Of a DNA stretch of 64,000 nt, positions 1-9,719 are shown piece by piece; position 1 is the stretch's first letter; each line of letters begins with the position of its first letter. The notes beneath the pieces are model-generated. The model made no database searches. It was given only the letters and a program-made list of their open reading frames with translations, and had not been told where the DNA came from. The translations under genes and the position numbers were made by a program. The DNA is from Rhipicephalus microplus (Eukaryota > Arthropoda > Arachnida > Ixodida > Ixodidae): the NCBI RefSeq assembly GCF_043290135.1, contig NC_134700.1, positions 155,078,053 through 155,142,052 on the forward strand, given 5' to 3'.

Positions 1-463
1 TTATATATACTGTTCGTTGCCTTCAATTCTGTCTTCATAGCGGTAACTTGCTTGGCTGGCGAATCTCGCAAGCCGCAACATGCGGCTCACGCGATGCACG
101 TGACTGTGGATTAGTAACTTCTGGGTCCTTACGTATACCAAAACCATTCTTTATGATTATAAGACGCGCCGTGGCAAGGGTTACTCCGCATCAACTTTAA
201 CAACTTGGTGTTCTTTAATGTGCACATAAGTCCAATTGCACAATTGTTCGTGCCTCTCCTCGTGAGTACTGCTCCTCGACATGAGCAAACGTGGTGGGCG
301 TACCCGACGTTCGCCGCGGGCGTCTGTCGATCAAACTGATGGACGCGTGTACTCGGATACAAACTCGTCGATTTTGAGAAGGCCCGAGTTCAACTCGTGA
401 CTGCGATGGTGCCGCTGTGACTGTCAAGCGTTTGCTTGGGTAAATGCAAAGCGGCAGCTTTTT

Positions 464-465
<2 letters not shown>
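1..465. other. Non-coding flank with a degraded SINE piece
   Basis: No gene is visible. Positions about 137-245 resemble the 3' body of the tRNA-derived SINE found many times in this window (the 'atgattata..gacgc' and 'ggtgttctttaatgtgcac' segments), with an internal insertion and many changes. The rest is unassigned sequence running up to the (TA)n tract at 466. Confidence 0.4.

Positions 466-521
<56 letters not shown>
466..521. repeat. (TA)n microsatellite, left flank of element A
   Basis: About 28 TA units. The tract runs directly into the LTR end of retroelement A. The same repeat resumes at 5413 on the other side of that element, so the element lies inside the microsatellite. Confidence 0.95.
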
Positions 522-527
<6 letters not shown>

Positions 528-696
528 TATAGGTGTTGTACGTCGAGAAAGATGGTTCAGACGCAGCTTGGCAAAATGTCCTTTATCAGGCAGGTCTGGC
601 TAATGGCGAGCGGTGTGCGCGAGCTACTACTGCAGCCACCGATCATCCTCGTCTTCTTCATTACCAGCAGAGCGTCCGTTATTCATATTCATTACA
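522..696 (-). repeat. 3' LTR of element A
   Basis: Matches 5239-5412 over its whole length with scattered substitutions and small indels. It starts with TG on the minus strand at 696, just after the polypurine-like stretch, and ends at the (TA)n tract. Confidence 0.88.
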
Positions 697-732
697 ATTA
701 CTCCCCGCGAAATAAGGAGCCATCCTGGCGAC

Positions 733-3700
733 CTATGGACAAGTAAACACGGGAGGGTCGTAGCAGGGCTTAAGTCTCGAGACGTGGACAATTTCCTGGC
801 CACGACGACGTTGGTCAGAAGATGGTTCCAGTGGCTCGATGAGGTAATTCACCGGTGACGTTTTTTGTAGTACATGATAAGGGCCGTGGTACTTGGGGAC
901 CAACTTGGTAGAAAGGCAAGGTGTAGCAGAAGGGACATGCAGCCAGACGAGTGAACCTAGATCGTAGGAAGTAGTGTTATTTGATGCGTCATGGTGGTGC
1001 TTTGGGTGTCCTTGGTCATGGGTTGCGAATAATCTTGCCAGTTGGCGGCATTCTACAGCGTATGTAGCGGCTTGAGACAAAGTCGTGGACTCTGAGGAGT
1101 CAGGTTTGTAGGAAAGAATGGTGTCCATAGTGCAAGAAGGTTCGCGTCCGTAAAGGAGGAAAAAAGGAGAGAACCCAGTAGTGCTTTGAATGGCGGTATT
1201 ATAAGCGAACGTGATAAACGGGAGCACTCGGTCCCAATTGGAGTGGTCTGACGAGATATACATAGACAGCATGTCACCAAGGGTGTGGTTAAAGCGCTCT
1301 GTCATTCCATTGGTCTGGGGATGATAGGCGCTTGTAGTGCGGTGAACGACGTGGCACTCACGCAGCAATGCTGTGATGACGTCTGACAAAGAATACGCGA
1401 CCACGATCGCTCAGTAACTCCCGAGGTGCTCCATGACGTAATACGATGTTGTGAAGAAAGTCGCAACGTCTTTTGCTGTAGACGAGGGAAGGGATGAAGT
1501 TTCGGCATACCACGTGAGATGGTCGACGGCAACTATGATCCAGCGGTTACCGTCAGCAGTGTTGGGAAGGGGACCATAGATATCGATGCCGACGCGGTCG
1601 TATGGTCGGGATGGGCATAGTAAGGGTAGCAAGGTACCGCTGGCGTGACAAGGGGGAGTTTTTCGTCTCTGGCACGTCGAGCAGGCCCGAACGTATTGTC
1701 GTATAAAACGGTACATGCCACGCCAGTAATATCGGAGACGTATGCGAGAATAAGTCTTCAGGAAACCTGCGTGGCCACATTGGGGGTCGTCATGAAACGT
1801 GGAACAAATTTCGGATCGCAGATGACGTGGAATCACGAGTAGCCACTGACGTCCACCGGGTGCGTAGTTGCGTCGGTACAGCACGTCGTCGCGAGTGGCG
1901 AAGTGCTCGACTTGCCGACGCAACGTGCGAGAAGGGGGGGGAAGCCGTCCGCCAAGCCAGGATGTCTAGAATCGAAGCAACCCAATGGTCCTTGCGTTGC
2001 TCAGATGGCATGTCCGCGATGGTGACGGCAGTGGAATCACAGGTTAGACTTTCGGAGCAGTCCGGGTCAGGGGGTAGATGCGAACGGGATAGGGCGTCTG
2101 CGTCCGAATATTTCCGGCCGGAGCGATAGACCACGCGAATATTATATTCTTGGAGGCGTAATGCGCATCGGGCGAGATGACCGCTTGGATCCTTCAGTGA
2201 CGACAACCAGCAGAGGGCGTGGTGGTCAGTCACGACGTCAAAAGGGCGCCCGTACACGTAAGGTCGAAATTTCTCTATCGCCCAAATAATGGCGAGGCAT
2301 TCCTTTTCAGTGACAGAATAGTTGGTTTCGGCTTTGCTAAGAGTTCGGCTTGCGTAGGCAACCACGTACTCTTTGAAGCCGTCTTTCTTCTGTGCAAGAA
2401 TAGCGCCTAGCCCGACACCACTAGCGTCGGTGTGGATCTCTGAGGGTGCCGATGGGTCGTAGAGTCGCAGAATAGGCGGCGACGTGAGGGGGCGGCGCAG
2501 TTCATTGAAAGAGTCGTCACAGGTGGCAGACCAGGCTGAAAGGTCTCTAGAGCTGGCAAGGAGCTCGGTCAAAGGAGCGATGATCGTCGCGAAATTGCGG
2601 ACGAAGCGCCGGAAGTAAGAGCAAAGGCCTATGAAGCTTCGGAGCTCTTTCATAGTGGTCGGTTTGGGAAACGCTGAAACGGCTGTAAGTTTGGCAGGGT
2701 CAGGAAGAATACCGTCTTTTGAAACCACGTGACCAAAGATCGTAAGCTTTCGAGCAGCGAAATTGCACTTCTTCAGATTCAGTTGCAGCCCCGCGGCAGA
2801 AATAGACGCGAGGACTTTCTCGAGGCGGGTTAAATGGGTTGCGAAATCAATTGAAAAGACGACAATATCATCTAAATAACAAAAGCAAACGTTTCATTTG
2901 AGGCCTCGAAGGATAGAGTCCATCATCCGCTCGAAAGTAGCTGGCGCGTTGCAGAGGCCGAAGGGCATTACTGTGAATTCGTAAAGCCCGTCGGGCGTGA
3001 TGAAAGCAGTTTTTTCACGATCGGCCTCTGCCATGGGTGCCTGCCAGTATCCAGAGCGCAGATCTAAAGAAGAGAAAAATTCGGCTCCCTGTAGGCAGTC
3101 CAAGGCATCGTCAATGCGTGGCAGCGGATAGACATCCTTCTGCGTGATTCGGTTGAGACGCCGGTAGTCCACGCAAAACCTGATGGATCCGTCCTTTTTC
3201 TCCACCAACACCACTGGAGAGGCCCAGGGACTGCTTGACGGTTCGGTTATGCCACGTGTCAGCATGTCGTCAACCTGTTCATTGATGGCACGGCATTCGG
3301 TAGTTGACACACGATATGGACGCTGCCGTAATGGCGTCTCTTGACCGGTATCTATACGGTGAACAACAGATGACGCTCGACCTAAGGAAGGCTGATTGTG
3401 GTCAAACGAGGCTCGAAAACGCTGTAGGAGCTTGATCAGCTGTTCCTGCTGCCCAGGCGTGAGGTTACAATCAATGGACTTGCGGAATACATCCATAGGT
3501 TCATTAGCGTCAGTTGCGGGTGTAATGGCACAAGTCGGTAAAAATGGCTTGTCTGGATAGATCGGGTCTTCGAAAATACAATTTAAGGTCTCGAGGCTTT
3601 CCAGACACTCACCGCGTAGCAGGATGTACGGACAAGCAGAAACGTTGCACGCATAAAGTACCGCCGAACCATTGGAAAAGTTGATGACGGCAAACGGGAG

Positions 3701-4483
3701 GACGATGGTTCGGTGTTGCACACTAGCTATAGTTGGTTGGAACAAGAGCCTCGAGTTAGTGGCAGCAGGGGAAAACACAGGCACTAGGACGGCGGACAAC
3801 GGCGCGATGCGGACGTCAGCTGCGGCAAACACTTTCGAGGGACTGTGGTGGTCGATATCAAGGCACGGATTCGTCAACGTGAGTTCAGCACGAGCGCAGT
3901 CGACGAGGGCCTGATGGGTAGAAAGGAAATCCCATCCTAGTATGACGTCGTAAGATGAACGTGGGAGAACAACAAAGTTGACGGCGTACCAAACATCTTG
4001 AATAAGAACGCGTGCTGTGCACTGAGCTGTCGGCGCGATGAAATGGGAGGTGGCTGTACGCAGAGCAAGATTCGTAAGCGGCGTTGTAACTTTTCTCAAA
4101 TCGCGACACAGTTTTTCACTAATTACAGAAACGACGGCGCCTGTGTCGACAAGTGCACGTACAGCAACACCTTCTACTAGCACATTAGTTTCGTTGGTCG
4201 GACAAAGAGGAGGTCTTTCGGACAAAGAGGAGTTAACGACAGAAGGTGCAGGGGGCGAAACGGGATGGGGTGCCGTGTATGTAGGCAGCGTCGTAGGGTA
4301 GGAGGACCCGGTGCCCCGGTATGCGCCAGAGACAGGTGGGGCTGGGGGTCTAGCAACGACGGCTGCGTAGGTCAGCGGCGTAGGGACAGGTGGCGATGGA
4401 GGCAGTGCCTGCGTGACCTGTGTCTCAATGACCTGGCGTAGACGTGGGTCTAACGAGGTCACTGGCGCGGATGCTTCGGCCAC
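733..4483 (-). pseudogene. Element A pol: protease, RT, RNase H, integrase (broken)
   Basis: Reading 4483 to 733, the aspartic protease motif LVDTGA comes first. RT follows with FSSLDLRSGYWQ, MPFGLCNAPATFERMM and YLDD. RNase H has [12 protein letters not shown], and integrase has an H2C2 zinc region ending CSTCQRRK, the catalytic Asp of GIDIYGPL and the Glu of HPQTNGMTERFNHTL. A C-terminal module with GPYHVL follows. The breaks are a TGA at 2894-2896 just before the YLDD region (same frame resumes), a frameshift near the G-run at 1931-1940, and a second frameshift near 1400-1430 in the integrase core. The nucleocapsid zinc knuckle expected between gag and protease is not seen, suggesting an internal deletion. 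This is the usual Ty3/gypsy domain order. Confidence 0.92.
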
Positions 4484-4519
4484 AAGAGAAAGCTGACGCG
4501 CAACTTCCTCACGAATGAA

Positions 4520-5170
4520 TCATTTGATTTGGGACAGTAAGACGGTGTGATCAGCAGCGACGTCGTGCACGAGGGCGGAAACTTCAGCCGTATCTTCAGC
4601 GGCCCTGCGCGTCGAGACACGCTGCTTACGCAACTCGTCGTACTCCTGACAGAGCTGGACAACATCAGTGACGGTCTGTGGATTCCTAGCGACGAGCATC
4701 TGGAAGGTATAGTCGTCAACTCCTTTGATGATGTGCTTGATTTTGTCGCGTTCAGTTAGAGATTCATCGACGCTCTTGCAAAGAGACAAGACATCTTCAA
4801 TGTAACTCGTAAAGGTCTCGTCCCTGCGCTGAACTCGACTACGGAGACGCTGTTCCGCGCGAAGCCGGCGCACGGCGGGACGACCGAAGACCGCGGCGAT
4901 GGTGGTCTTGAAGGCGGACCAGTTGGTAATTTCGCCTTCGTGGTTCTTGAACCAGAGGCTGGCCACATCAGCGAGGTAAAAGCGCACGTTTGTGAGCTGG
5001 TCGCAGGCGTTCCACTTGTTGGAAGCGCTTACGATTTCGCACTCGATGAGCCAGTCCTCGACGTCTTGCTCGTCGTTGCCGCGAAAAATTGGTGGGTCAC
5101 GTTGCCGAGGCGCGCCAGTACAGTAGACTGTCGTTGGTAAGGCAGCTTGAGAAGGGCCAGGAGAAGCCAT
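4520..5170 (-). pseudogene. Element A gag (216 codons, then stop)
   Basis: A Ty3/gypsy-type capsid gene. It contains a PPIFRGNDEQDVEDWL segment and a FYLADVASLWF segment typical of retrotransposon gag. Translation stops at a TGA at 4520-4522. The same frame continues into the downstream reading frame that starts at 4483, so gag and pol are separated by one stop. The residues after the stop (FIREEVARQL) match gag residues of element B (VREELRKF). I therefore read the stop as a nonsense change inside gag, probably a CpG-type CGA to TGA, rather than the natural gag end. Confidence 0.85.
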
Positions 5171-5238
5171 GGTGAACGGTGAGGGTAGCGTCCGATTACG
5201 AAGTTCCAGGTTGATGGGAACCCCGGCTCCTCCACCAC

Positions 5239-5409
5239 TTAAAATAGAGGTGTTGTACGTCGAGAAAGGTTCAGACGCAGCTTGGCAAAATGTGCTGTAT
5301 CAGGCAGGTCTGGCTAATGGCGAGCGGCGTGCGCGAGCTACTACTGCAGCCTCCGATCACCCTCGTCTTCTTCATTACCAGCAGAGCGTCCGTGTTATTC
5401 AGATTCATT

Positions 5410-5412
<3 letters not shown>
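5239..5412 (-). repeat. 5' LTR of element A
   Basis: A 174-bp copy of the repeat at 522-696. It is followed on the minus strand by a primer-binding-site candidate starting with TGG at 5237. Its outer end abuts the (TA)n tract at 5413. Confidence 0.88.

Positions 5413-5458
<46 letters not shown>
5413..5458. repeat. (TA)n spacer between elements A and B
   Basis: About 23 TA units separating the outer LTR ends of two different Ty3 elements. It is all that lies between them. Confidence 0.95.
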
Positions 5459-5461
<3 letters not shown>

Positions 5462-5570
5462 CGCGAGAGGAAGCGATAGGCAGGAACTCGAAGTAGAGGA
5501 CTGTTTACTCAGCCACAGCTGCCATTCACTTCTTCGCTCTCGTCTTCTGCTACCAACACAGCGCGTGGCA
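5459..5570 (-). repeat. 3' LTR of element B
   Basis: 112 bp, TG..CA termini. It differs from 7034-7145 at only a few positions. Confidence 0.9.
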
Positions 5571-7028
5571 TTACCCTCTCCACAATGAAAAAAAAGAAGC
5601 ATCGAATGAATGCCATGGCTCCGAAAAACAACGAAAGGTAGTAAGAAATGTCTGTGTCCCACTTCTGACACCAGGGGACCCAAAGGTGTGTCGGGCGCGG
5701 TGCGTTGATGTGGACGGACGGGGTGATGGTGACCATGACTGTCGTCGCGGCGGGACAGGAGCGTGATGACTACTTTCCAAGTAATCCGCAATTTCTTGTG
5801 GGCGTTCACCATAGCGTGGGCAACGTGCATCTGGGTGGAATCCGCGTAGGCCTATTCGTCGGTAGTAACAGTCGCGGTACATGTGTCCAACTTCACCACA
5901 ATGATAGCACAAAGGACGGTTGTCGGGTGCACGCCAGATGGTGGACTTCCGCGGGCCAGGACGAAAATCGGCCTGAGAAGGCAGGCGATGGGCTGGACTT
6001 GAAAAGCGTCTGGGAGTCCCAGCTGGTGGATGAGCAAAATGTCCCGTCGACGGCGTAGAGACGCGTAGGGCATCCGCGTAGGAAAGCATGGGAGCTTCGA
6101 CTTGCGATGATGGTGAGGAGTGAACGAACTGCCTGATTTCGTTACGAACGACGTCCGTACGAGCAGCACTACTGGGAGGAGACGCTGCATGAAATTTCCG
6201 AAGTTCTTCGCGTACAACTTGCCGTATGAGTTCTGTGAGGACCTCCCTGTTATCACCTCCTGGTACAAGCGAGCACGCAGCGGACATGGCCGTCTGACGC
6301 TCATACTGCGACACCCGCTGCCGAAGCATGCACTCCATAATTGTGGCCTCACGTATGAACTCGGACACTGTCGTAGGAGGGTTGCGCACAAGGCCCGCGA
6401 AAAGTTGCTCCTTTACGCCTCGCATTTGCAGGCGCACTTTCTTGTCTTCTGGCATGTGGGGGTCAGCCCGTCAAAACAATCGCGACATTTTTTCGACGAA
6501 TATGGCGACGCTCTCGTTCGGCATTTGAAACCACGAAGAAAGTGCCTGCTCCGCTCTCTCTTTCCGTTCGGGGTTACTGAACGCCTCACGAAGCTGCCGA
6601 TGGAATTCCTGCCAACTTGTGAATGAAGTTTCGTGGTTCTCGTACCACACTCTTGCCACGTCTAAGAGGGAGATATACACGTTCTTCAACTTACGGCGAT
6701 TGTCCCAGTCGTTGATGGCAGCGACCCGGTCGAAATGGTCAAGCCAGTCTTCGACATCCTCACCGGCATCACCATGGAATGGGTTGGGTGTGCGAGGCGT
6801 GTTGATGACACAGGGTACGCTAGCAAGTGGGTCATGCTTGGTTTGGGTTGCGGATGTGGCAAACATTGTCCTCACGGAACTTGCCAAGGGGCCGTACTGT
6901 GGTGGTAGTCCTTGAAGGCGGCGGCTGCTTCGATAGATATCAGCAGACCCTGGTGCACTGGCGGTGGTTGCTTCTGGTTCAGGACCAGCATTCATAAGAC
7001 GTTGAAGTACAGTACCCAGCACCTCCAC
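5571..7028 (-). pseudogene. Element B gag with zinc knuckle (one stop)
   Basis: The reading frame from 7028 runs to a TGA at 6471-6473 and then continues in the same frame to 5571. The N-terminal half holds capsid features (TPNPFHGDAGEDVEDWLDHF, ISLLDVARVWYENHE). The C-terminal half holds a CCHC zinc knuckle, CYHCGEVGHMYRDC, which binds the element's RNA. Total length without the stop is about 485 codons, usual for a Ty3 gag. The last residues run into sequence next to the polypurine tract and not into protease. Confidence 0.88.
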
Positions 7029-7033
7029 CAGTC

Positions 7034-7143
7034 TGTCGCGAGAGCAAACGATAGGCAGGAACTCGAAGTAGAGGACTGTTTACTCAGCCACAGCTGCCAT
7101 TCACTTCTTCGCTCTCGTCTTCTGCTATCAACACAGCGCGTGG

Positions 7144-7145
<2 letters not shown>
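7034..7145 (-). repeat. 5' LTR of element B
   Basis: 112 bp, TG..CA termini, abutting the (TA)n tract at 7146 on the outside and the primer-site region (7012-7030) on the inside. Confidence 0.9.

Positions 7146-7187
<42 letters not shown>
7146..7187. repeat. (TA)n microsatellite, right flank of element B
   Basis: About 21 TA units. With 466-521 and 5413-5458 it is the third piece of what appears to be one microsatellite split by two insertions. Confidence 0.95.
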
Positions 7188-7192
<5 letters not shown>

Positions 7193-7778
7193 GAGCTTAC
7201 ACTACTTGTGCAGGGCTGAAGACATAGAGGAGCCTGTGATAACCTAGCTTCATGGTGCAGTTCACGTCAGTTCTGTCTATATGTTGATTGTACTCATTGG
7301 CTGAGGTTTAACGACCATTACACTAAACTGTCTTGTCTTCATCGATAAGGCTTCAATTAAAAGGCAATTATCTCGGGCGCAATTAGCAAGGTCATGACCA
7401 GTATGAAGCTTTTAAACGTAATCTTGATTAACAGGATATTATTTGTCATAATTTAGTAAGGGCTACTTAGCACGATTTTACTTAGCGTGCTCATGAATAA
7501 TATTGCGTTAATTAGCAGTTTAGCTAGCTCATCAACTAACATGCTTTAGTTAGTCTGGTTCTAGCTTTACATGGCTTCACCAGCACGGTCTTCCTAAGAT
7601 GTGGCGTAATTACCTCAGCCTTACTATGACTTGGCGCTATTAGCTTGGTCACAGCATGTCCTGGCCTGACTAGCGAAGTATGCCGTCCAGCGAAATAGCT
7701 AATTAGCCGGCCGCACGTGCTGGGGTGCTAGCAGGTGACGACGAAAAAGACGACGCGCACCAGCCGAGGAGCGCGCTT

Positions 7779-7838
7779 GAAGGAAGGAAGGAAGGAAGGA
7801 AGGAAGGAAGGAAGGAAGGAAGGAAGGAAGGAAGGAAA
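7779..7838. repeat. (GGAA)n microsatellite
   Basis: About 15 tandem GGAA units. Read on the minus strand this gives an artefactual Leu-Pro-Ser-Phe repeat. Confidence 0.95.
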
Positions 7839-8527
7839 ATAGGTGGAAATGAATGGCAGGGAGGTTAACCAGCCTATAGGCAGCCGGTTTGCTACCCTGC
7901 GCATGGGAGAGGGATGGGGAGATGAAATGTATACAGTCTGACACGCGGCCTCGCTAGAATGTACAGACCGACACGTGGCCTCGGATTCAGTTGTGGTCGC
8001 GATGTTGTAAGATGCTCGGCCGGTACTCATCTCAGAAGTCACCGTGCTGATTATTCTAAAACATACTTAGCGCGGGCATTGAAAGCTTCAAATTGAATTC
8101 AAACACCACTGCAGCCTCCAAGAAGTATTATCACGAAAAATTTCTGACACTTTTATTGCGTGGGTGCTCTTTTGCACTCAGTGGAACGACAAACAAATAA
8201 AAGAAGATGTCTCTGGTTTGAAAAACACCGCCCAACTTGGTCGACCGTCCTTGACGAAATGACTCGTTCCATCGTAACCAATAAAACGCAGTGCGCTGAG
8301 GGGAGAATTGAACTATTTCGTCCTGTTGGCTCGTTCATAAGGGGATGTCGCCAGAGCTCGGGAAAATCCAGAGTTTCGCGAAGCTTGGCTGATCCTGCAT
8401 AGTGCCCTTTCACGACACTCTACACGACCGCAGGCCTCAGTGCGAGTCATCCTGGAAGACTATACAGTGTCGTAAGAGTACTGGATGGCTTTGATGAAAG
8501 CTTTGTGTTTAAAAACCTGGTGGTTTC

Positions 8528-8688
8528 GATTGATTGATATGTGGGGTTTAACGTCCCAAAACCAGCGTATGATTATGAGAGACGCCTTATATAGTGGAGG
8601 GCTCCGGAAATTGCGACCACCTGGGGTTCTTTAACGTGCACCCCAATCTGAGCACACGGGCCTACAACATTTCCGCCTCCATCGGAAA
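8528..8688 (-). mobile_element. SINE, truncated (tRNA head missing)
   Basis: Carries the family's 3' tail (gattgattgatatg, then gggtttaacgtccc) and body (gtggagggctccgg). It stops after ccgcctccatcgg, before the tRNA-like A and B boxes. Confidence 0.85.
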
Positions 8689-9465
8689 AAGGGACGTGAT
8701 GGTGTTGCGCGCATCGCAGACCTGTTTTGTATAGCTTGCTTGTGTCTCCAGCTCGGAAGTAAGGAATAATGACATAATAGCAAAAAAGCTAATTAGAATA
8801 GTCAGTTATCATCAAATTAGGTTTAAATACAAGAGTAGGCTTAAAATAAGTTTATGACAGCAAAAAGGCTTTACCGTAAAATTAAAAATACTGAGCATTC
8901 ATAATACGTTACTTGCAGGATTGCCTGAATATTCGGCTATAGTAGCATGTCCGACCATGATGGAAAATTGGGATTACCGAAACATGTTTTTTTTCGCACT
9001 AAATAACGTTTACAGATATATAGTATATCTCATTCTTATGCGAAATTTCGAACGGCCGAACACGCGTAACATCATCAGAAACTTCGTCAGGGTTGGACTT
9101 GTACAATCGCTTAATGCCCTATTTTGTTCTTTAGAAACCAGGAATTCCACATAATGACGTCATTTTTGCGTCATCTTATGGCATGCATGCATGCACGTAA
9201 CAATAGACTTATCACGTATCGAATGCAATTACGAATTTCGCGCTACTTGTGAAGGGTGCCTTGAGTTGTATTTTTAGTTCATTTTTTTGCTTGCGTGCGA
9301 TAGCGAGCGTCTCATTGCATAAATTTCAAAACTTGAATCTCGTAGATGTTCTTTAGTATTTCGATCCAAACGTAACCGTGGAGGCTGGACCAAAAACAAG
9401 GAGTATAGCAACTGTACCATCTAAATATGTTCGGAGATATCATTGGCGGTCTGTGTCACGCTCAG

Positions 9466-9719
9466 GTATCGACGATCGCAAGCAAGGCATCGTCATCATG
9501 GACCCAGTTCAGATTAGGCGACACTACCTGAAAGGCTGGTTTCCCGTGGACCTCGTGAGCAGCCTACCGCTAGACTTCCTCGTGCTGAACTGGCCGGCAC
9601 AATACCGCAACATGGACCGCAGATCCACGTTATCGCAACTCGCCAAGCTCATCAGCTTCGTCAAGCTTATCAAGATCAGCCGCCTGTTCCGCTACGGTGG
9701 CCGCACCGAACAGATAATG
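9466..9719 (+). CDS. HCN-like channel, exon a: S2-S3 loop, S3, S4
   Basis: First recognisable exon of a cyclic-nucleotide-gated, HCN/CNG-superfamily plasma-membrane cation channel. The acceptor is CACGCTCAG and the donor ATG/GTCAGT, with phase 1 entry and phase 0 exit. The product reads GIDDRKQGIVIMDP, the conserved S2-S3 linker. S3 follows (GWFPVDLVSSLPLDFLVL) and then an S4 ending IKISRLFRYGG. Compared with HCN channels the S4 keeps three Lys and two Arg, but the two outer Arg positions are Thr and Gln. HCN channels open on hyperpolarisation and carry mixed K+/Na+ current; whether this one does is untested. Exons for S1 and S2 are not visible upstream. Confidence 0.88.

Larger units (their letters stand above)
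522..5412 (-). mobile_element. Element A: Ty3/gypsy LTR retrotransposon, full-length but decayed
   Basis: The order read on the minus strand is LTR, primer-binding site, gag, protease, RT, RNase H, integrase, polypurine stretch, LTR. The 174-175 bp LTRs begin TGTAATGAAT and end TATTTTAA. They are clearly similar but carry several mismatches and small indels, so the insertion is not young. One base after the 5' LTR comes TGGTGGAGGAGCCGGGG, a plausible tRNA-primed site because it begins TGG. A G-rich tract (GCGGGGAGTAA) precedes the 3' LTR. Both flanks are (TA)n, compatible with a 4-bp ATAT target duplication. The coding region carries at least two in-frame stops and two frameshifts, so this copy is not expected to be autonomous. 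Confidence 0.93.
5459..7145 (-). mobile_element. Element B: LTR-gag-LTR (pol-less) Ty3/gypsy element
   Basis: Two 112-bp LTRs (5459-5570 and 7034-7145), starting TGCCACGCG and ending CTCTCGCGACA on the minus strand, enclose only gag. Three bases after the 5' LTR a site beginning TGGTGGAGGTGCTGGG is a primer-binding candidate and resembles that of element A. GGAGAGGGTAA next to the 3' LTR is the polypurine tract. No protease, RT, RNase H or integrase is present, so any movement would need another element's enzymes. Both outer flanks are (TA)n. I infer pol loss by internal deletion between about 5640 and 5720. Confidence 0.9.
7188..9465. other. Non-coding stretch upstream of the first visible channel exon
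   Basis: No exon is recognised here. It holds a GGAA tetranucleotide array (7779-7838) and a head-less SINE copy (8528-8688); the rest is unassigned, partly AT-rich sequence. Short open frames near 8153-8413 and 8921-9154 show no family motif and I do not call them. It is probably intron of the channel gene, because S1/S2 exons must lie further 5'. Confidence 0.5.

Noticed and set aside
444..746. Open frames with Ile-Tyr repeats over TA tracts (also at 5408-5830, 6912-7247, 43000-43130, 52183-52530)
   Set aside because: They are translations of (TA)n microsatellites and LTR sequence, with no protein motif.
4517..4522. The TGA between gag and pol of element A as programmed read-through
   Set aside because: Sequence after the stop is homologous to gag of element B, and another nonsense codon and frameshifts exist downstream, so decay explains it better.
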